Below, in pieces: positions 1 through 9,096 of a DNA stretch of 64,000 bases; position 1 is the stretch's first letter, and each line of letters opens with the position of its first letter. The position numbers and the translations under genes were made by a program. The stretch is from Candidatus Nitrotoga sp. CP45 (GTDB lineage Bacteria; Pseudomonadota; Gammaproteobacteria; Burkholderiales; Gallionellaceae): NCBI GenBank assembly GCA_003402375.1, contig QFXJ01000045.1, forward strand, positions 124,001-188,000, read 5' to 3'. A model generated the notes under the pieces. That model was given only the letters and a program-made list of their open reading frames with translations, had not been told where the DNA came from and ran no database searches.

Positions 1-1
1 G

Positions 2-514
2 TATGCTAAAAGTTCGCTGAATGACAGCTCACTTAAATCGTTGTCAGCGTTGGCAGTGATTGGTTTGTTTTGTAACTCATTTTCGGCGACTGCCGCGCCA
101 ATTCTAGGTTCAGCTTTTGCCAGTTCTTCGATTCGGGGCTCCCTGGGTGGAAAGAATATTGTTCCAAAAGAAAAAATTAGCGGAAATTCGAGCTTCGCCA
201 AAAATGTCTCAGTCGGCAAGGAGGGGTACGAATTTACAACTGGATCCGTACAATGGAATACCCCAATTGCGCAGCAGGGTCAGCTGGATCTGGAAGTTGC
301 GATCAAAGATTTAAATCTCGGGGATCCTACCCTTGCCACAATTGATCCGAACTCTACTGGCCCGATCTTTCCGGATACCGAGTCCGTGAGTAGCGGTGGC
401 TTTAGCCAAGTCGCCAATAATATTGGATCGGCGGCCACAACTGTCCCAGAACCTGCAACCTTGGCGCTGTTGGGACTCGGACTCGCCGGACTTGGATTCG
501 CTCGCCGTCGTTAA
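2..514 (+). CDS. PEP-CTERM sorting domain protein, 5' end probably beyond the window edge
   Basis: C-terminus VPEPATLALLGLGLAGLGFARRR is a canonical PEP-CTERM sorting signal. The frame is open back to base 2 (YAKSSLNDSSLKSLSALAVIGLFCNSFSATAA, signal-peptide-like); the TTG at 41 is probably not the true start. Confidence 0.85.
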   Translation, partial: YAKSSLNDSSLKSLSALAVIGLFCNSFSATAAPILGSAFASSSIRGSLGGKNIVPKEKISGNSSFAKNVSVGKEGYEFTTGSVQWNTPIAQQGQLDLEVAIKDLNLGDPTLATIDPNSTGPIFPDTESVSSGGFSQVANNIGSAATTVPEPATLALLGLGLAGLGFARRR

Positions 515-1608
515 ACTGCCGGCCACCTGAATTACCACGAAATTAAGCCAGTGAAATCGTTAAGCCTGAAGAGGAGCAGGATATGCGTCATTTTGATGAA
601 AGGCGATTTCAGGTTTGGATTAAAAACGCGTAGCTTCAAATATTCTTCCTCCGAACAGGACGGCAAAATTGCGTGGCTGAATACTGTGGCCAATCGAGAA
701 CGGCTAAAACTAACAGTACTCCGCAGTAGACGAGCAATAGTGGGCATAACTTGGCGTGGAGATGATGAACAGTAGATCGGGATCCGGTAGCATTCGATTA
801 CTAGACGCTGCAATTTTAGTATCAAACCCGGATTGTCCCTTAGAGCTCCTGATGATGTCGCTGAATCTCCTGAATATTTGCTAGCTGCACGCTATCAGCC
901 TTCTGGCTCTTATGATATATGAAGATGGGGAACTAAATAATCATTCGGCTAAAGTCTAGCTTTGCTCAGAAGCCAGAAAGCCGGATTTTCCCTTTGCGAA
1001 ACTTATCCCAGTTAACTTGTGGGCTTAGAGGGATTGGATAAAGAGATGATGGATGTATTATCTCAGAATAATGATCGTAACTGATGCCTGTAATTCCATT
1101 TATCTTTCAAAGCGGCAATAATTATGTGTTGCATTCTATGCTCTGTTGCTATTAGCAGATGCAATACACAATTCAATATTTCATTATTGATTGATAAATT
1201 GAATAAGGCGATGGGTAACATATTATTTATTTTAAATAAAATTCAATTAGCTAACTTCATTCTTTGCCGAGTTAATAAATGTTTGATCTATACTTTGGTG
1301 AGAGTGAATCGGTGTCTTAACTAAGGAGTGCCCAAGCTCAATTGAGATGGGATTGCAAATACAGCGTAGTATTTATACTGAAAAGTACACGAAGCGAATA
1401 GGGTGTGGTGTAGTTAAGAGGATGAGCGGTTCGTCTGGATGAAACAAAAACTATCACCATTTTGGAGGGCTTACGGTCTATTGGAGGCTTTGAGGGGCTC
1501 TCTCAATAATCCCCTTGACTTTGCGATGCCCATATAACGGGGCTTCGTAAACAGCAATTGAGCAATATACAGTTCAGAACCACTTGCATGCGACTGGATA
1601 CAATAAGT

Positions 1609-2565
1609 TTAGAGGGGAGCTGCTGTGGTTAATGTGCCAGCAACGTTTAAGGTGTTATTCGAGAGGGTATTATTGCCGTAAGAGATCATCGTTCCGTTGA
1701 AGAGCTGCGATAACCCGTGTGTGCTGCTGCCTGTCACCATGCTTTTGCGAACACTGACCGAGGCGGCTCCGACTGCGCTTTCGACAGCAATGCCTATGTT
1801 AGTATTCGAAACTATCGAACGGATCATTTCTATTTTTGCGGCGGCGGTGTTGGTGTCTGCAAGTGCGTATATACCGATTCCACTTCCTATCACAATAGTA
1901 TCGCTTACAGCGGCGGTCGTGGTCGTGCCAGCTATGGAATTGTTCACAAAGATGCCAGCAGTTGAATTACCTAAAAACTTCGATCCAGAAATGTCGGCCG
2001 TAGCTCCCGTTTGAATCTCAATGCCTATATCGCTATCGCGCACAAGGGTGTTAACCATCCGTACCGTTGCTGCTGTTTGGACTAAAACGCCGTGTTGGTT
2101 AACTGGGCTACCACTAATCGAAAAATTAGAAATGACACAGTTTTCGATTGAAAGCTTAGCGCCATCGGTCATTAAAATCCCGGTATCACCGCCTTGGCTA
2201 TTTATAGTCAGGCCGCGCAGAACCACATTCACGCCGGGAGTTGCAATTGTTACTCCCGTCGCCCCTGGGAAGACGGACATGCCGGCATAGACACCTGGGG
2301 CGGCCGTCAAGGAAATCGACTGAGTGAGCGTGACGGTGCCATATGGAGCGGTATCGAGCGCTACGACCTCTCCGTCTGGATCGACCACGGTTACTGCAGT
2401 GCGAAACCACCGGCACGGGAGATTAACGGGACAGTTAGACGTAACATTGGAGTCTGAACCGTAAGAGGCGACAAAGGCACGCTGTACGGCCTGGGCAGGG
2501 GTTACTAATATTGAACAAACAGTAGCAAGCAGATAAACGGCTGAAGATTTCATTAACATGGTCAT
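1609..2565 (-). CDS. secreted right-handed parallel beta-helix repeat protein (copy 2)
   Basis: Signal peptide; repeating beta-helix segments (VVLRGLTINSQGGDTGILMTDGAKLSIENCVISNFS...); strongly similar to the adjacent ORF 2608..3537. Confidence 0.8.
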   Translation of the reverse strand: MTMLMKSSAVYLLATVCSILVTPAQAVQRAFVASYGSDSNVTSNCPVNLPCRWFRTAVTVVDPDGEVVALDTAPYGTVTLTQSISLTAAPGVYAGMSVFPGATGVTIATPGVNVVLRGLTINSQGGDTGILMTDGAKLSIENCVISNFSISGSPVNQHGVLVQTAATVRMVNTLVRDSDIGIEIQTGATADISGSKFLGNSTAGIFVNNSIAGTTTTAAVSDTIVIGSGIGIYALADTNTAAAKIEMIRSIVSNTNIGIAVESAVGAASVSVRKSMVTGSSTHGLSQLFNGTMISYGNNTLSNNTLNVAGTLTTAAPL

Positions 2566-2607
2566 TTCCTGATTGTTAAAGTTGCGGGCTTTTAAAGAAC
2601 CTGGTAC

Positions 2608-3537
2608 CTACAATAGAGGTGTTGTAGAAAGGGCACCACCAGTGTTAGATGTGTTATCCGTAATAATGTTATTGACTAGCGAAGTTATCGTTCCGCCAGA
2701 ACCCTTTACATAACCGATTGCATTTCCCGTTAGCATGCTATCGCTAAGTGTCAGTGTAGCAGTTCCCCCGGAGGCAGATGCTGCGATGCCTTCTGTCGCA
2801 TTTGTGATTGTTGTACGAACCATAGTTATCCGGGAGTTTCCAGAAGTCGAAAGTGCTTCAATTCCAGTGCCACCTCCAGTCACGACAGTATCGCTGATCG
2901 CAACAGTCGTGGTCGTGCTGTTTATGCTATGTGCATAGATAGCAACATTGCTATTGCCGAGGAACTTGGATCCGGAGATGTCGGCAGTCGCCCCGCCCCG
3001 AAACTCAATGCCAAAGTCATTATCGCGAACAAGAGTGTCAACAATTCGCACCGTAGCTGCCGTGTCAACTAAAACGCCAGATTGGTTGGAACCATTAAAA
3101 TTAGAAATTACACAGTTTTCGATTGAAAGTTTGGAGCCAGCGGTCATGGAAACCCCGGCGGTGCCGCCTTGGCCATTTATAGTAAGGCCGCGCAGAACTA
3201 TATTCACGCCAGGAGATGCAATTGTTATTCCCGTGGCCCCTGGAAAAACGGACATGCCGGCATATGCACCCGGAGCGGCCGTCAATGAAATCGACCGGGT
3301 AAGCGTGACGGTACCATAGGGAGCGGTATCGAGCGCTACGACCTCGCCGTCTGTCGCGACCACGGTTACCGCTGAGTCAAAAGTACGGCAGGGCAAATTA
3401 ACTGGACAATTTGAGGCGACATTAGAGTTAGAGCCATAAGACGCGACAAAGGCACGCTGGACGAGGGCATTTGCAGGGTTTGCTATCGTGGCACACAGAA
3501 GAACTAATAGACACAGGGCTGGGGAATTTCTTAACAT
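2608..3537 (-). CDS. secreted right-handed parallel beta-helix repeat protein (copy 1)
   Basis: Signal peptide; shares QRAFVASYGS.SNV.SNCPVNLPCR and YGTVTLT.SISLTAAPG.YAGMSVFPGATG with the downstream paralogue. Confidence 0.8.
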   Translation of the reverse strand: MLRNSPALCLLVLLCATIANPANALVQRAFVASYGSNSNVASNCPVNLPCRTFDSAVTVVATDGEVVALDTAPYGTVTLTRSISLTAAPGAYAGMSVFPGATGITIASPGVNIVLRGLTINGQGGTAGVSMTAGSKLSIENCVISNFNGSNQSGVLVDTAATVRIVDTLVRDNDFGIEFRGGATADISGSKFLGNSNVAIYAHSINSTTTTVAISDTVVTGGGTGIEALSTSGNSRITMVRTTITNATEGIAASASGGTATLTLSDSMLTGNAIGYVKGSGGTITSLVNNIITDNTSNTGGALSTTPLL

Positions 3538-4012
3538 GATTGTCTCCTAATATTTTGATTAAATTCTATATTTATATTGACAGGATGGATTTGAATCGGA
3601 ATTCTACTGGTATTAGAGAGAGCTCCCAAGGTAATTGCGCTGAATGTGATAATAGTATTATTGACACAATTGCATTGTCCAAAACGTTATCCTTTTGCTA
3701 AAGTAACACAGTTTTTATTCATCTATCATGAAAATTACCGGATGTAAAGATGTTTTACAATAAAAAAAGTCGTATAAGTATCATATCAAAAATGAAATGA
3801 GCGTGATCATATTACGTTAACTTAACAAGCATAAACCATGCCAAATGGTAGTGTGTAAATAAAACTTTTTTATTTACAGCACCTTAATTTATTTACAACA
3901 TTTTATTATTTAATAGAAATGTATTTTTGAAAATGAGTGTAAAAACCCCCGACATTTTGACGCCTTGACTAACTTTTTATTTTGAAGAGTCCGCAATGAG
4001 GTTGCAGATGCG

Positions 4013-4159
4013 TCATATAAGCATTTTGTGTGTATCCTTGAGCAATAGAAGTCGTTGTTTCTCTCTCAGCGGTGAGGGTACAAAGCCAAACCGTGCATAG
4101 AGCTTAGCTAAATCAGCGATTGCGCGCGCTGTGCCAATTCTGATCAAGTGGTCTGCCAA
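4013..4159 (-). pseudogene. possible C-terminal remnant of a GNAT acetyltransferase
   Basis: Minus-strand translation LADHLIRIGTARAIADLAKLYARFGFVPSPLREKQRLLLLKDTHKMLI* resembles the C-terminal end of GNAT domains (LY..FGF.P); no N-terminal part found upstream. Confidence 0.4.
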
Positions 4160-4168
4160 GATTGACGG

Positions 4169-4747
4169 TTATGCCTCTTGCAATTTTACTGATTGTCTTT
4201 GCCATAAAATTTCTTCTTGCCCCATTGTGCGATTGAGTACACGACACAGTATGAATAATAAGTCAGAAAGACGGTTTAGGTAGGGTAGGCCATATTGTGG
4301 CACGGCTTCGAGCTGAGCGAGTGCGGCGAAGTCTCGTTCAGCGCGGCGTGTCACGGTACGCGCTACATGGCATTGTGCTGCTGCACGGGTTCCACCCGGC
4401 AGGATGAATTCTTTAAGTGGTGGCAGGCCAGCATTGTAATGAGCAATGGCGGCATCCAAGTGCTGGAGCTTGTTTTCGGTAAATTGCGCAGCAGGATATG
4501 CCAACGCGCCACCGAGATCGAACAGGTCATGTTGTACATGTAACAGCAAGTTGCGCACGTCGTCCGGTACGGTTTCAGCAAGCAGTACGCCGAGGTGGCT
4601 GTTGAGTTCATCTACGCTGCCGATAGCGTGAATACGTGCGCAATATTTTTCCACGCGCGTGCCATCGGCTAGCCCGGTGCTTCCTTTATCCCCCGTGCGG
4701 GTGACAATTTTGCTTAAACGATTAGCCACTATTGTTTCTCCAGACAA
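4169..4747 (-). CDS. cob(I)yrinic acid a,c-diamide adenosyltransferase (PduO/MMAB type)
   Basis: TRTGDKGSTGLADGTRVEK, GSVDELNSHLG, FILPGGTRAAAQCHVARTVTRRAER and YLNRLSDLLFILCR motifs. Confidence 0.95.
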   Translation of the reverse strand: MSGETIVANRLSKIVTRTGDKGSTGLADGTRVEKYCARIHAIGSVDELNSHLGVLLAETVPDDVRNLLLHVQHDLFDLGGALAYPAAQFTENKLQHLDAAIAHYNAGLPPLKEFILPGGTRAAAQCHVARTVTRRAERDFAALAQLEAVPQYGLPYLNRLSDLLFILCRVLNRTMGQEEILWQRQSVKLQEA

Positions 4748-5151
4748 TTCAAGTATACGTTTGCATCTGGGGCCGTGCCGTTACGTTGTGCTTGCCAGAT
4801 CATCTCACCCAGGCATTCCATCATGCGATGTTGGGCGTTGTGTTCTGATTCATGTTTTGCGACAAGCCGCTGAAAATGCATGCGGATGCCATGCGGTTGG
4901 TCGATGGAAATCTGTTCCTCAATGGTGAGGTGCATCATCAGGTGTAGAAAGGGGTTGGTCGTGCCTTGCTCTGGTGTGTAGTCTTTATCCTGATAGCGTT
5001 CCGGATTTTCCAGCATGGCGTAATATTCTGGATGTTTTTCGATTAGCTGTGCAGTGAGGTCTTCTAGCGGAGAGAGCAGCGTGCCTGCGCGACGCTTGCG
5101 CCAGGTATCGATGAGGAATAGCCGTGCTTCATCTCTGCTGGGATTGAACAT
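4729..5151 (-). CDS. DUF1841 family protein
   Basis: MFNPSRDEARLFLIDTWRKRRAGTLLSPLEDLTAQLIEKHPEYH-like N-terminus, typical neighbour of nth in betaproteobacteria. Confidence 0.8.
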   Translation of the reverse strand: MFNPSRDEARLFLIDTWRKRRAGTLLSPLEDLTAQLIEKHPEYYAMLENPERYQDKDYTPEQGTTNPFLHLMMHLTIEEQISIDQPHGIRMHFQRLVAKHESEHNAQHRMMECLGEMIWQAQRNGTAPDANVYLNCLEKQ

Positions 5152-5154
5152 TTT

Positions 5155-5787
5155 TTATATTTCCTTGTAGTGGTATTCGCACAGATCAACGATGCTACAA
5201 ATTCCACATTTTGGTTTGCGTGCTTGACATATATAGCGTCCATGCAGGATCAGCCAATGGTGTGCATCATGTTTGAATTTGTCCGGTACGAACTTGAGCA
5301 GTTTTTGTTCTACTTCCAGTGTCGTTTTGCCGGGGGCAAGGCCGGTGCGGTTGGATACGCGAAAGATGTGGGTATCCACTGCGATGGTAGGTTGGCCGAA
5401 GGCAGTGTTGAGCACTACGTTTGCGGTCTTGCGTCCTACGCCCGGCAGAGCTTCCAGCGCCTCGCGTGTTTGCGGCACTTTGCCATCATGATTTTCCAAT
5501 AATAGTCGGCAGGTTTGAATAATGTGCTTTGCCTTGGTTTTGTAAAGACCGATGCGCTGAACATAGCCGCGCAATTTTTCTTCGCTCAAGTCGAGAATGT
5601 CCTGCGGCGTGTTAGCCACCGGGAATAATTGCCGGGTGGCGGTATTTACGCTGACATCGGTAGCTTGCGCCGAGAGGATCACCGCCACAAGGAGCTCAAA
5701 CGCCGAGTGGTATTCCAACTCAGTGGTAGGGTGCGGATTGGCTGCTTGCAGGCGTAGAAAAATTTCTTGGCGTTTTGCTGGATTCAC
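5155..5787 (-). CDS. nth: endonuclease III
   Basis: HhH motif LPGVGRKTANVVLNTAFG, catalytic VDTHIFRV, and C-terminal Fe-S cysteines CQARKPKCGICSIVDLC. Confidence 0.97.
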   Translation of the reverse strand: MNPAKRQEIFLRLQAANPHPTTELEYHSAFELLVAVILSAQATDVSVNTATRQLFPVANTPQDILDLSEEKLRGYVQRIGLYKTKAKHIIQTCRLLLENHDGKVPQTREALEALPGVGRKTANVVLNTAFGQPTIAVDTHIFRVSNRTGLAPGKTTLEVEQKLLKFVPDKFKHDAHHWLILHGRYICQARKPKCGICSIVDLCEYHYKEI

Positions 5788-6136
5788 GAAGTTGTCTCAC
5801 ACAAGCAAAATTGGGCTGCGCAGTAGTTGTTCATAATGAGGTCGTAAGCTTGCAGGAGGATTTTGTAACTTCTAAAACCGGCATCCGAAATGCGGCAAGA
5901 TTGTTTCATTTGGATAATACCTTCTTTGAGTTGCCATATCGAGATGTAAAATTCACATTTCAATATGAAATCGGATTAAGGATAGGCAGGCTGGTTAGCA
6001 AGAATGGGGTAGCTTAGTGCTGTTGCGCTGAGGTATACGGAACAGCTTAAGCCAGATTGACTTCTGTCTTGACGGAAGGGTTCACTGTACGCTACGCTGG
6101 CACTACTATTTGGTCACGTGCATTTAAATAAACTTT

Positions 6137-6652
6137 ATGTTTAATAAAAAAATAATGGGTTTCGCGGGTTATTCCGGTAGCGGCAAAACGACGTTGCTGG
6201 AAAAAGTTATTCCTTTTCTGACTGCACAAGGCTTGCGCATTGCCGTTATTAAGCATGCCCACCATGATTTCGACATCGATAAACCGGGTAAAGATACCTA
6301 TCGCCATCGCAAGGCAGGTGCGGGCGAAGTATTGATTGTTTCTGCGCAAAGATGGGCGTTAATGCATGAACTGAACGATGAATCGGAGCCTAGCCTGGAA
6401 TATCTCTGTTCACGCTTCTCAGCCTATGACCTTATATTGGCGGAAGGTTACAAGCATGCAGCCATACCAAAATTGGAGGTGTATCGCAAAGAAACCGGGG
6501 TGGAAAGTCTATATCCATCCGAACCGGGTATTATTGCAGTTGTGACAAATAGCAAAGATAAATTCCCGCTACCTGTGCTTGATATTGACGCGCCAAAGGA
6601 AGTGGCCGATTTTATTCTGAATTATTTTTCCAGGGAAAGTCATGAAAATTGA
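6137..6652 (+). CDS. mobB: molybdopterin-guanine dinucleotide biosynthesis protein MobB
   Basis: P-loop GYSGSGKTTLLEKVIP, IKHAHHDFDIDKPGKDTYRHRKAGA, LAEGYKHAAIPKLEVYR. Confidence 0.95.
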   Translation: MFNKKIMGFAGYSGSGKTTLLEKVIPFLTAQGLRIAVIKHAHHDFDIDKPGKDTYRHRKAGAGEVLIVSAQRWALMHELNDESEPSLEYLCSRFSAYDLILAEGYKHAAIPKLEVYRKETGVESLYPSEPGIIAVVTNSKDKFPLPVLDIDAPKEVADFILNYFSRESHEN

Positions 6653-6965
6653 GATAGTGTATTTTGGTAAGCCGAGAGAAAATTTGAAGATATCACAGGA
6701 AACTGTAGATGTTCCAGGGGAGTCATTGACGCTTGCCGAGCTGCTTGCGTGGCTAAGTTTGCGAGGAGAAGTATGGGCACAACAAATGAATGAAGACCGT
6801 GTGCGCTGTGCGGTTAATCAGGACTTTGCCAGTCTGGCAAGAGTATTGAACACAAATGACGAGATTGCCATTACCGCTCATTACCATGGCTGTTCAGAAT
6901 TTTGGATTGATGATCCACGTTTAAGGCCAATTGAGCCGCGCTTTAAACCGAATCTGTGTTCTTGA
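6642..6965 (+). CDS. MoaD-like protein with replaced C-terminus (degenerate copy)
   Basis: MKIEIVYFGKPRENLKISQETVDVPGESLTLAELLAWLSLRGEVWAQ parallels the MoaD at 7232, but the chain ends ...AITAHYHGCSEFWIDDPRLRPIEPRFKPNLCS without the terminal Gly-Gly. Confidence 0.8.
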   Translation: MKIEIVYFGKPRENLKISQETVDVPGESLTLAELLAWLSLRGEVWAQQMNEDRVRCAVNQDFASLARVLNTNDEIAITAHYHGCSEFWIDDPRLRPIEPRFKPNLCS

Positions 6966-7231
6966 TTTTCCAGTAAATTTACAAATTGCCGTACAAAAAA
7001 TTCGCTCATCGTAGCGAACCGTGCGGGAGTTTGCCGCTTGGCGAAAAGTAAATCCGCTTATTTTCCGGCAGGCTCAGGACGAATGGATTGGCTCCTTTAT
7101 GCTAAAGGTTGAAAGTTGATTACCCACTCTATTTCACATACAGCTAAGAAATTCCCGTTATTTGTACTTGATATGAACGCATCCAAAGTAATTAGCCGTA
7201 TTTATTTTGAATTATTTTTCCAGGAACAACT

Positions 7232-7486
7232 ATGAAAATTGAATTGGTGTATTTCGGCCGGCCGAGAGAGCATTTGAAGATATCACGTGAAACCGCAGAT
7301 GTGCCAGCAGAAGCATCCACGCTAGCCGGTCTTCTGGCATGGCTGCGTTTGCGTGGAGATATATGGGCGCAGGAGCTGGCAGACAGCCGCGTGCGTTGCG
7401 CGATTAATCAAGAGTTTGCTGGTTTGCCTGCCGCCATTAACGAGCATGACGAGATCGCCATTTTCTCGCCTATCTCCGGAGGTTGA
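7232..7486 (+). CDS. moaD: molybdopterin synthase sulfur carrier subunit MoaD
   Basis: Ubiquitin-like protein ending ...DEIAIFSPISGG with C-terminal GG. Confidence 0.92.
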   Translation: MKIELVYFGRPREHLKISRETADVPAEASTLAGLLAWLRLRGDIWAQELADSRVRCAINQEFAGLPAAINEHDEIAIFSPISGG

Positions 7487-7487
7487 A

Positions 7488-7961
7488 ATGAGCGTGTTAA
7501 TACAGGAAGATGATTTTGACCTTGCCGCCGAATTGACAGCCCTGCGTTCCGGAAACTCAAAAGTGGGTGCCATGGTGAGCTTCGTCGGTTTAGTGCGCGA
7601 TTTTAGTCATAATGAAACGATAGAAAGTATTTATCTTGAATACTATCCCGGCATGACTGAAAAGGCGCTGAATAAAATCATTGCTGAGGCGACTGAACGG
7701 TGGAGCTTAATAAATGTACGTGTAATTCACCGCATTGGGCAATTGTTTGCAAACGACCAGATTGTGTTGGTGGCGACTACGGCATTGCATCGCGGTGAAG
7801 CATTTGCGGGCTGTGAATTTATTATTGATTACCTGAAAACTGCCGCCCCATTCTGGAAAAAAGAACAAACCAGGGAAGGGTCACAGTGGCTGGAAACACG
7901 TGAGACAGACGTGAAACGCATGGAACATTGGCATAACGATACAGTCAGGAAATCAGCATGA
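7488..7961 (+). CDS. moaE: molybdopterin synthase catalytic subunit MoaE
   Basis: [56 protein letters not shown]; start placed at ATG 7488, directly after moaD, rather than the longer ORF from 7353. Confidence 0.95.
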   Translation: MSVLIQEDDFDLAAELTALRSGNSKVGAMVSFVGLVRDFSHNETIESIYLEYYPGMTEKALNKIIAEATERWSLINVRVIHRIGQLFANDQIVLVATTALHRGEAFAGCEFIIDYLKTAAPFWKKEQTREGSQWLETRETDVKRMEHWHNDTVRKSA

Positions 7962-8437
7962 CAAATGGCATGACCCACTTCGATCAAGACGGACAGGCAC
8001 ATATGGTGGATGTTGCTGGCAAGAGCGAGACCCAGCGTATCGCAAAAGCGTCCGGTAGTATTAAAATGAGTCCCAGTACGTTGGAGTTGATTGCTTCTGG
8101 GACAGCCAAGAAGGGCGATGTGCTGGGTATAGCGCGTATCGCTGCAATACAGGCGAGCAAACGTACCGCTGAATTAATTCCATTATGCCACCCATTGTAT
8201 CTGACCCGTGTTGCGGTAGAGTTCCATCTCGATCATGAGAACAGCACGGTGGAATGCATCGCCACCGCAGAAACGTTTGGCCGCACTGGTGTTGAAATAG
8301 AAGCCATGACCGCAGTAAGTATCGCCCTGCTGACTATCTATGATATGTGCAAGGCGGTTGATCGTGGCATGGAAATTAACCGGCTACGCTTACTGGAAAA
8401 AAAAGGTGGGCGTTCAGGGCATTGGCAGGCTGCATAA
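7958..8437 (+). CDS. moaC: cyclic pyranopterin monophosphate synthase MoaC
   Basis: [66 protein letters not shown]. Confidence 0.97.
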   Translation: MTNGMTHFDQDGQAHMVDVAGKSETQRIAKASGSIKMSPSTLELIASGTAKKGDVLGIARIAAIQASKRTAELIPLCHPLYLTRVAVEFHLDHENSTVECIATAETFGRTGVEIEAMTAVSIALLTIYDMCKAVDRGMEINRLRLLEKKGGRSGHWQAA

Positions 8438-8438
8438 C

Positions 8439-8987
8439 TTATTTTTGTCGTTGCGCTGATTTGGGGCGGAATGAAGTTAATACGTCTGGATTCGTTTCTA
8501 TGTAGGGCCCACCAATCAAATCTATGCAGTAAGGCACGGCGGCAAAAATTCCATCCAATGTTTCCTTGATTGCTTTTGGTTGTCCTGGCAGGTTTAGAAT
8601 CAGGGATTGTCCACGTGTCACGCCAAGCTGGCGTGACAAAATTGCCGTAGGTACATAACGCAAGCTGACTGCACGCATTTGTTCTCCGAAACCCGGTAAC
8701 ACCTTGTGTGCCACGGCCAATGTAGCCTCCGGCGTAACATCGCGTAACGCTGGACCGGTTCCTCCAGTAGTCAAGATTAGATGGCACTTTTCCTGGTCTG
8801 CTAATTCGATTAAGGTCGTCTCAATCATCGTCTGTTCATCCGGTATCAAACGTGTGACACATTGCCATGGGCTAGTCAGCGTTTGTGTAAACCACTCTTG
8901 CAACGCTGGTAAACCAGCGTCCTGATAAACGCCGCTACTGGCTCGGTCGCTAATTGAAATAAGGCCAATTTTAAGTGTATTTGTCAT
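8439..8987 (-). CDS. mog: molybdopterin adenylyltransferase (MogA/MoaB family)
   Basis: IGLISISDRASSGVYQDAGLPAL, LILTTGGTGPALRDVTPEAT, LNLPGQPKAIKE. Confidence 0.93.
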   Translation of the reverse strand: MTNTLKIGLISISDRASSGVYQDAGLPALQEWFTQTLTSPWQCVTRLIPDEQTMIETTLIELADQEKCHLILTTGGTGPALRDVTPEATLAVAHKVLPGFGEQMRAVSLRYVPTAILSRQLGVTRGQSLILNLPGQPKAIKETLDGIFAAVPYCIDLIGGPYIETNPDVLTSFRPKSAQRQK

Positions 8988-9096
8988 ATGTTTTATTAGA
9001 TTAAGAAATGTCGAACAACTCTTCGCCTAGAGTATGGTGTTGCGGTGCTGTCAATGATTGTTTAGCTTGCTGGACAAGTCAGAAAAACAATCAGTT

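Noticed and set aside
1124-1324. 66-aa ORF in the long gap
   Set aside because: AT-rich composition and no recognisable motifs; likely chance ORF.
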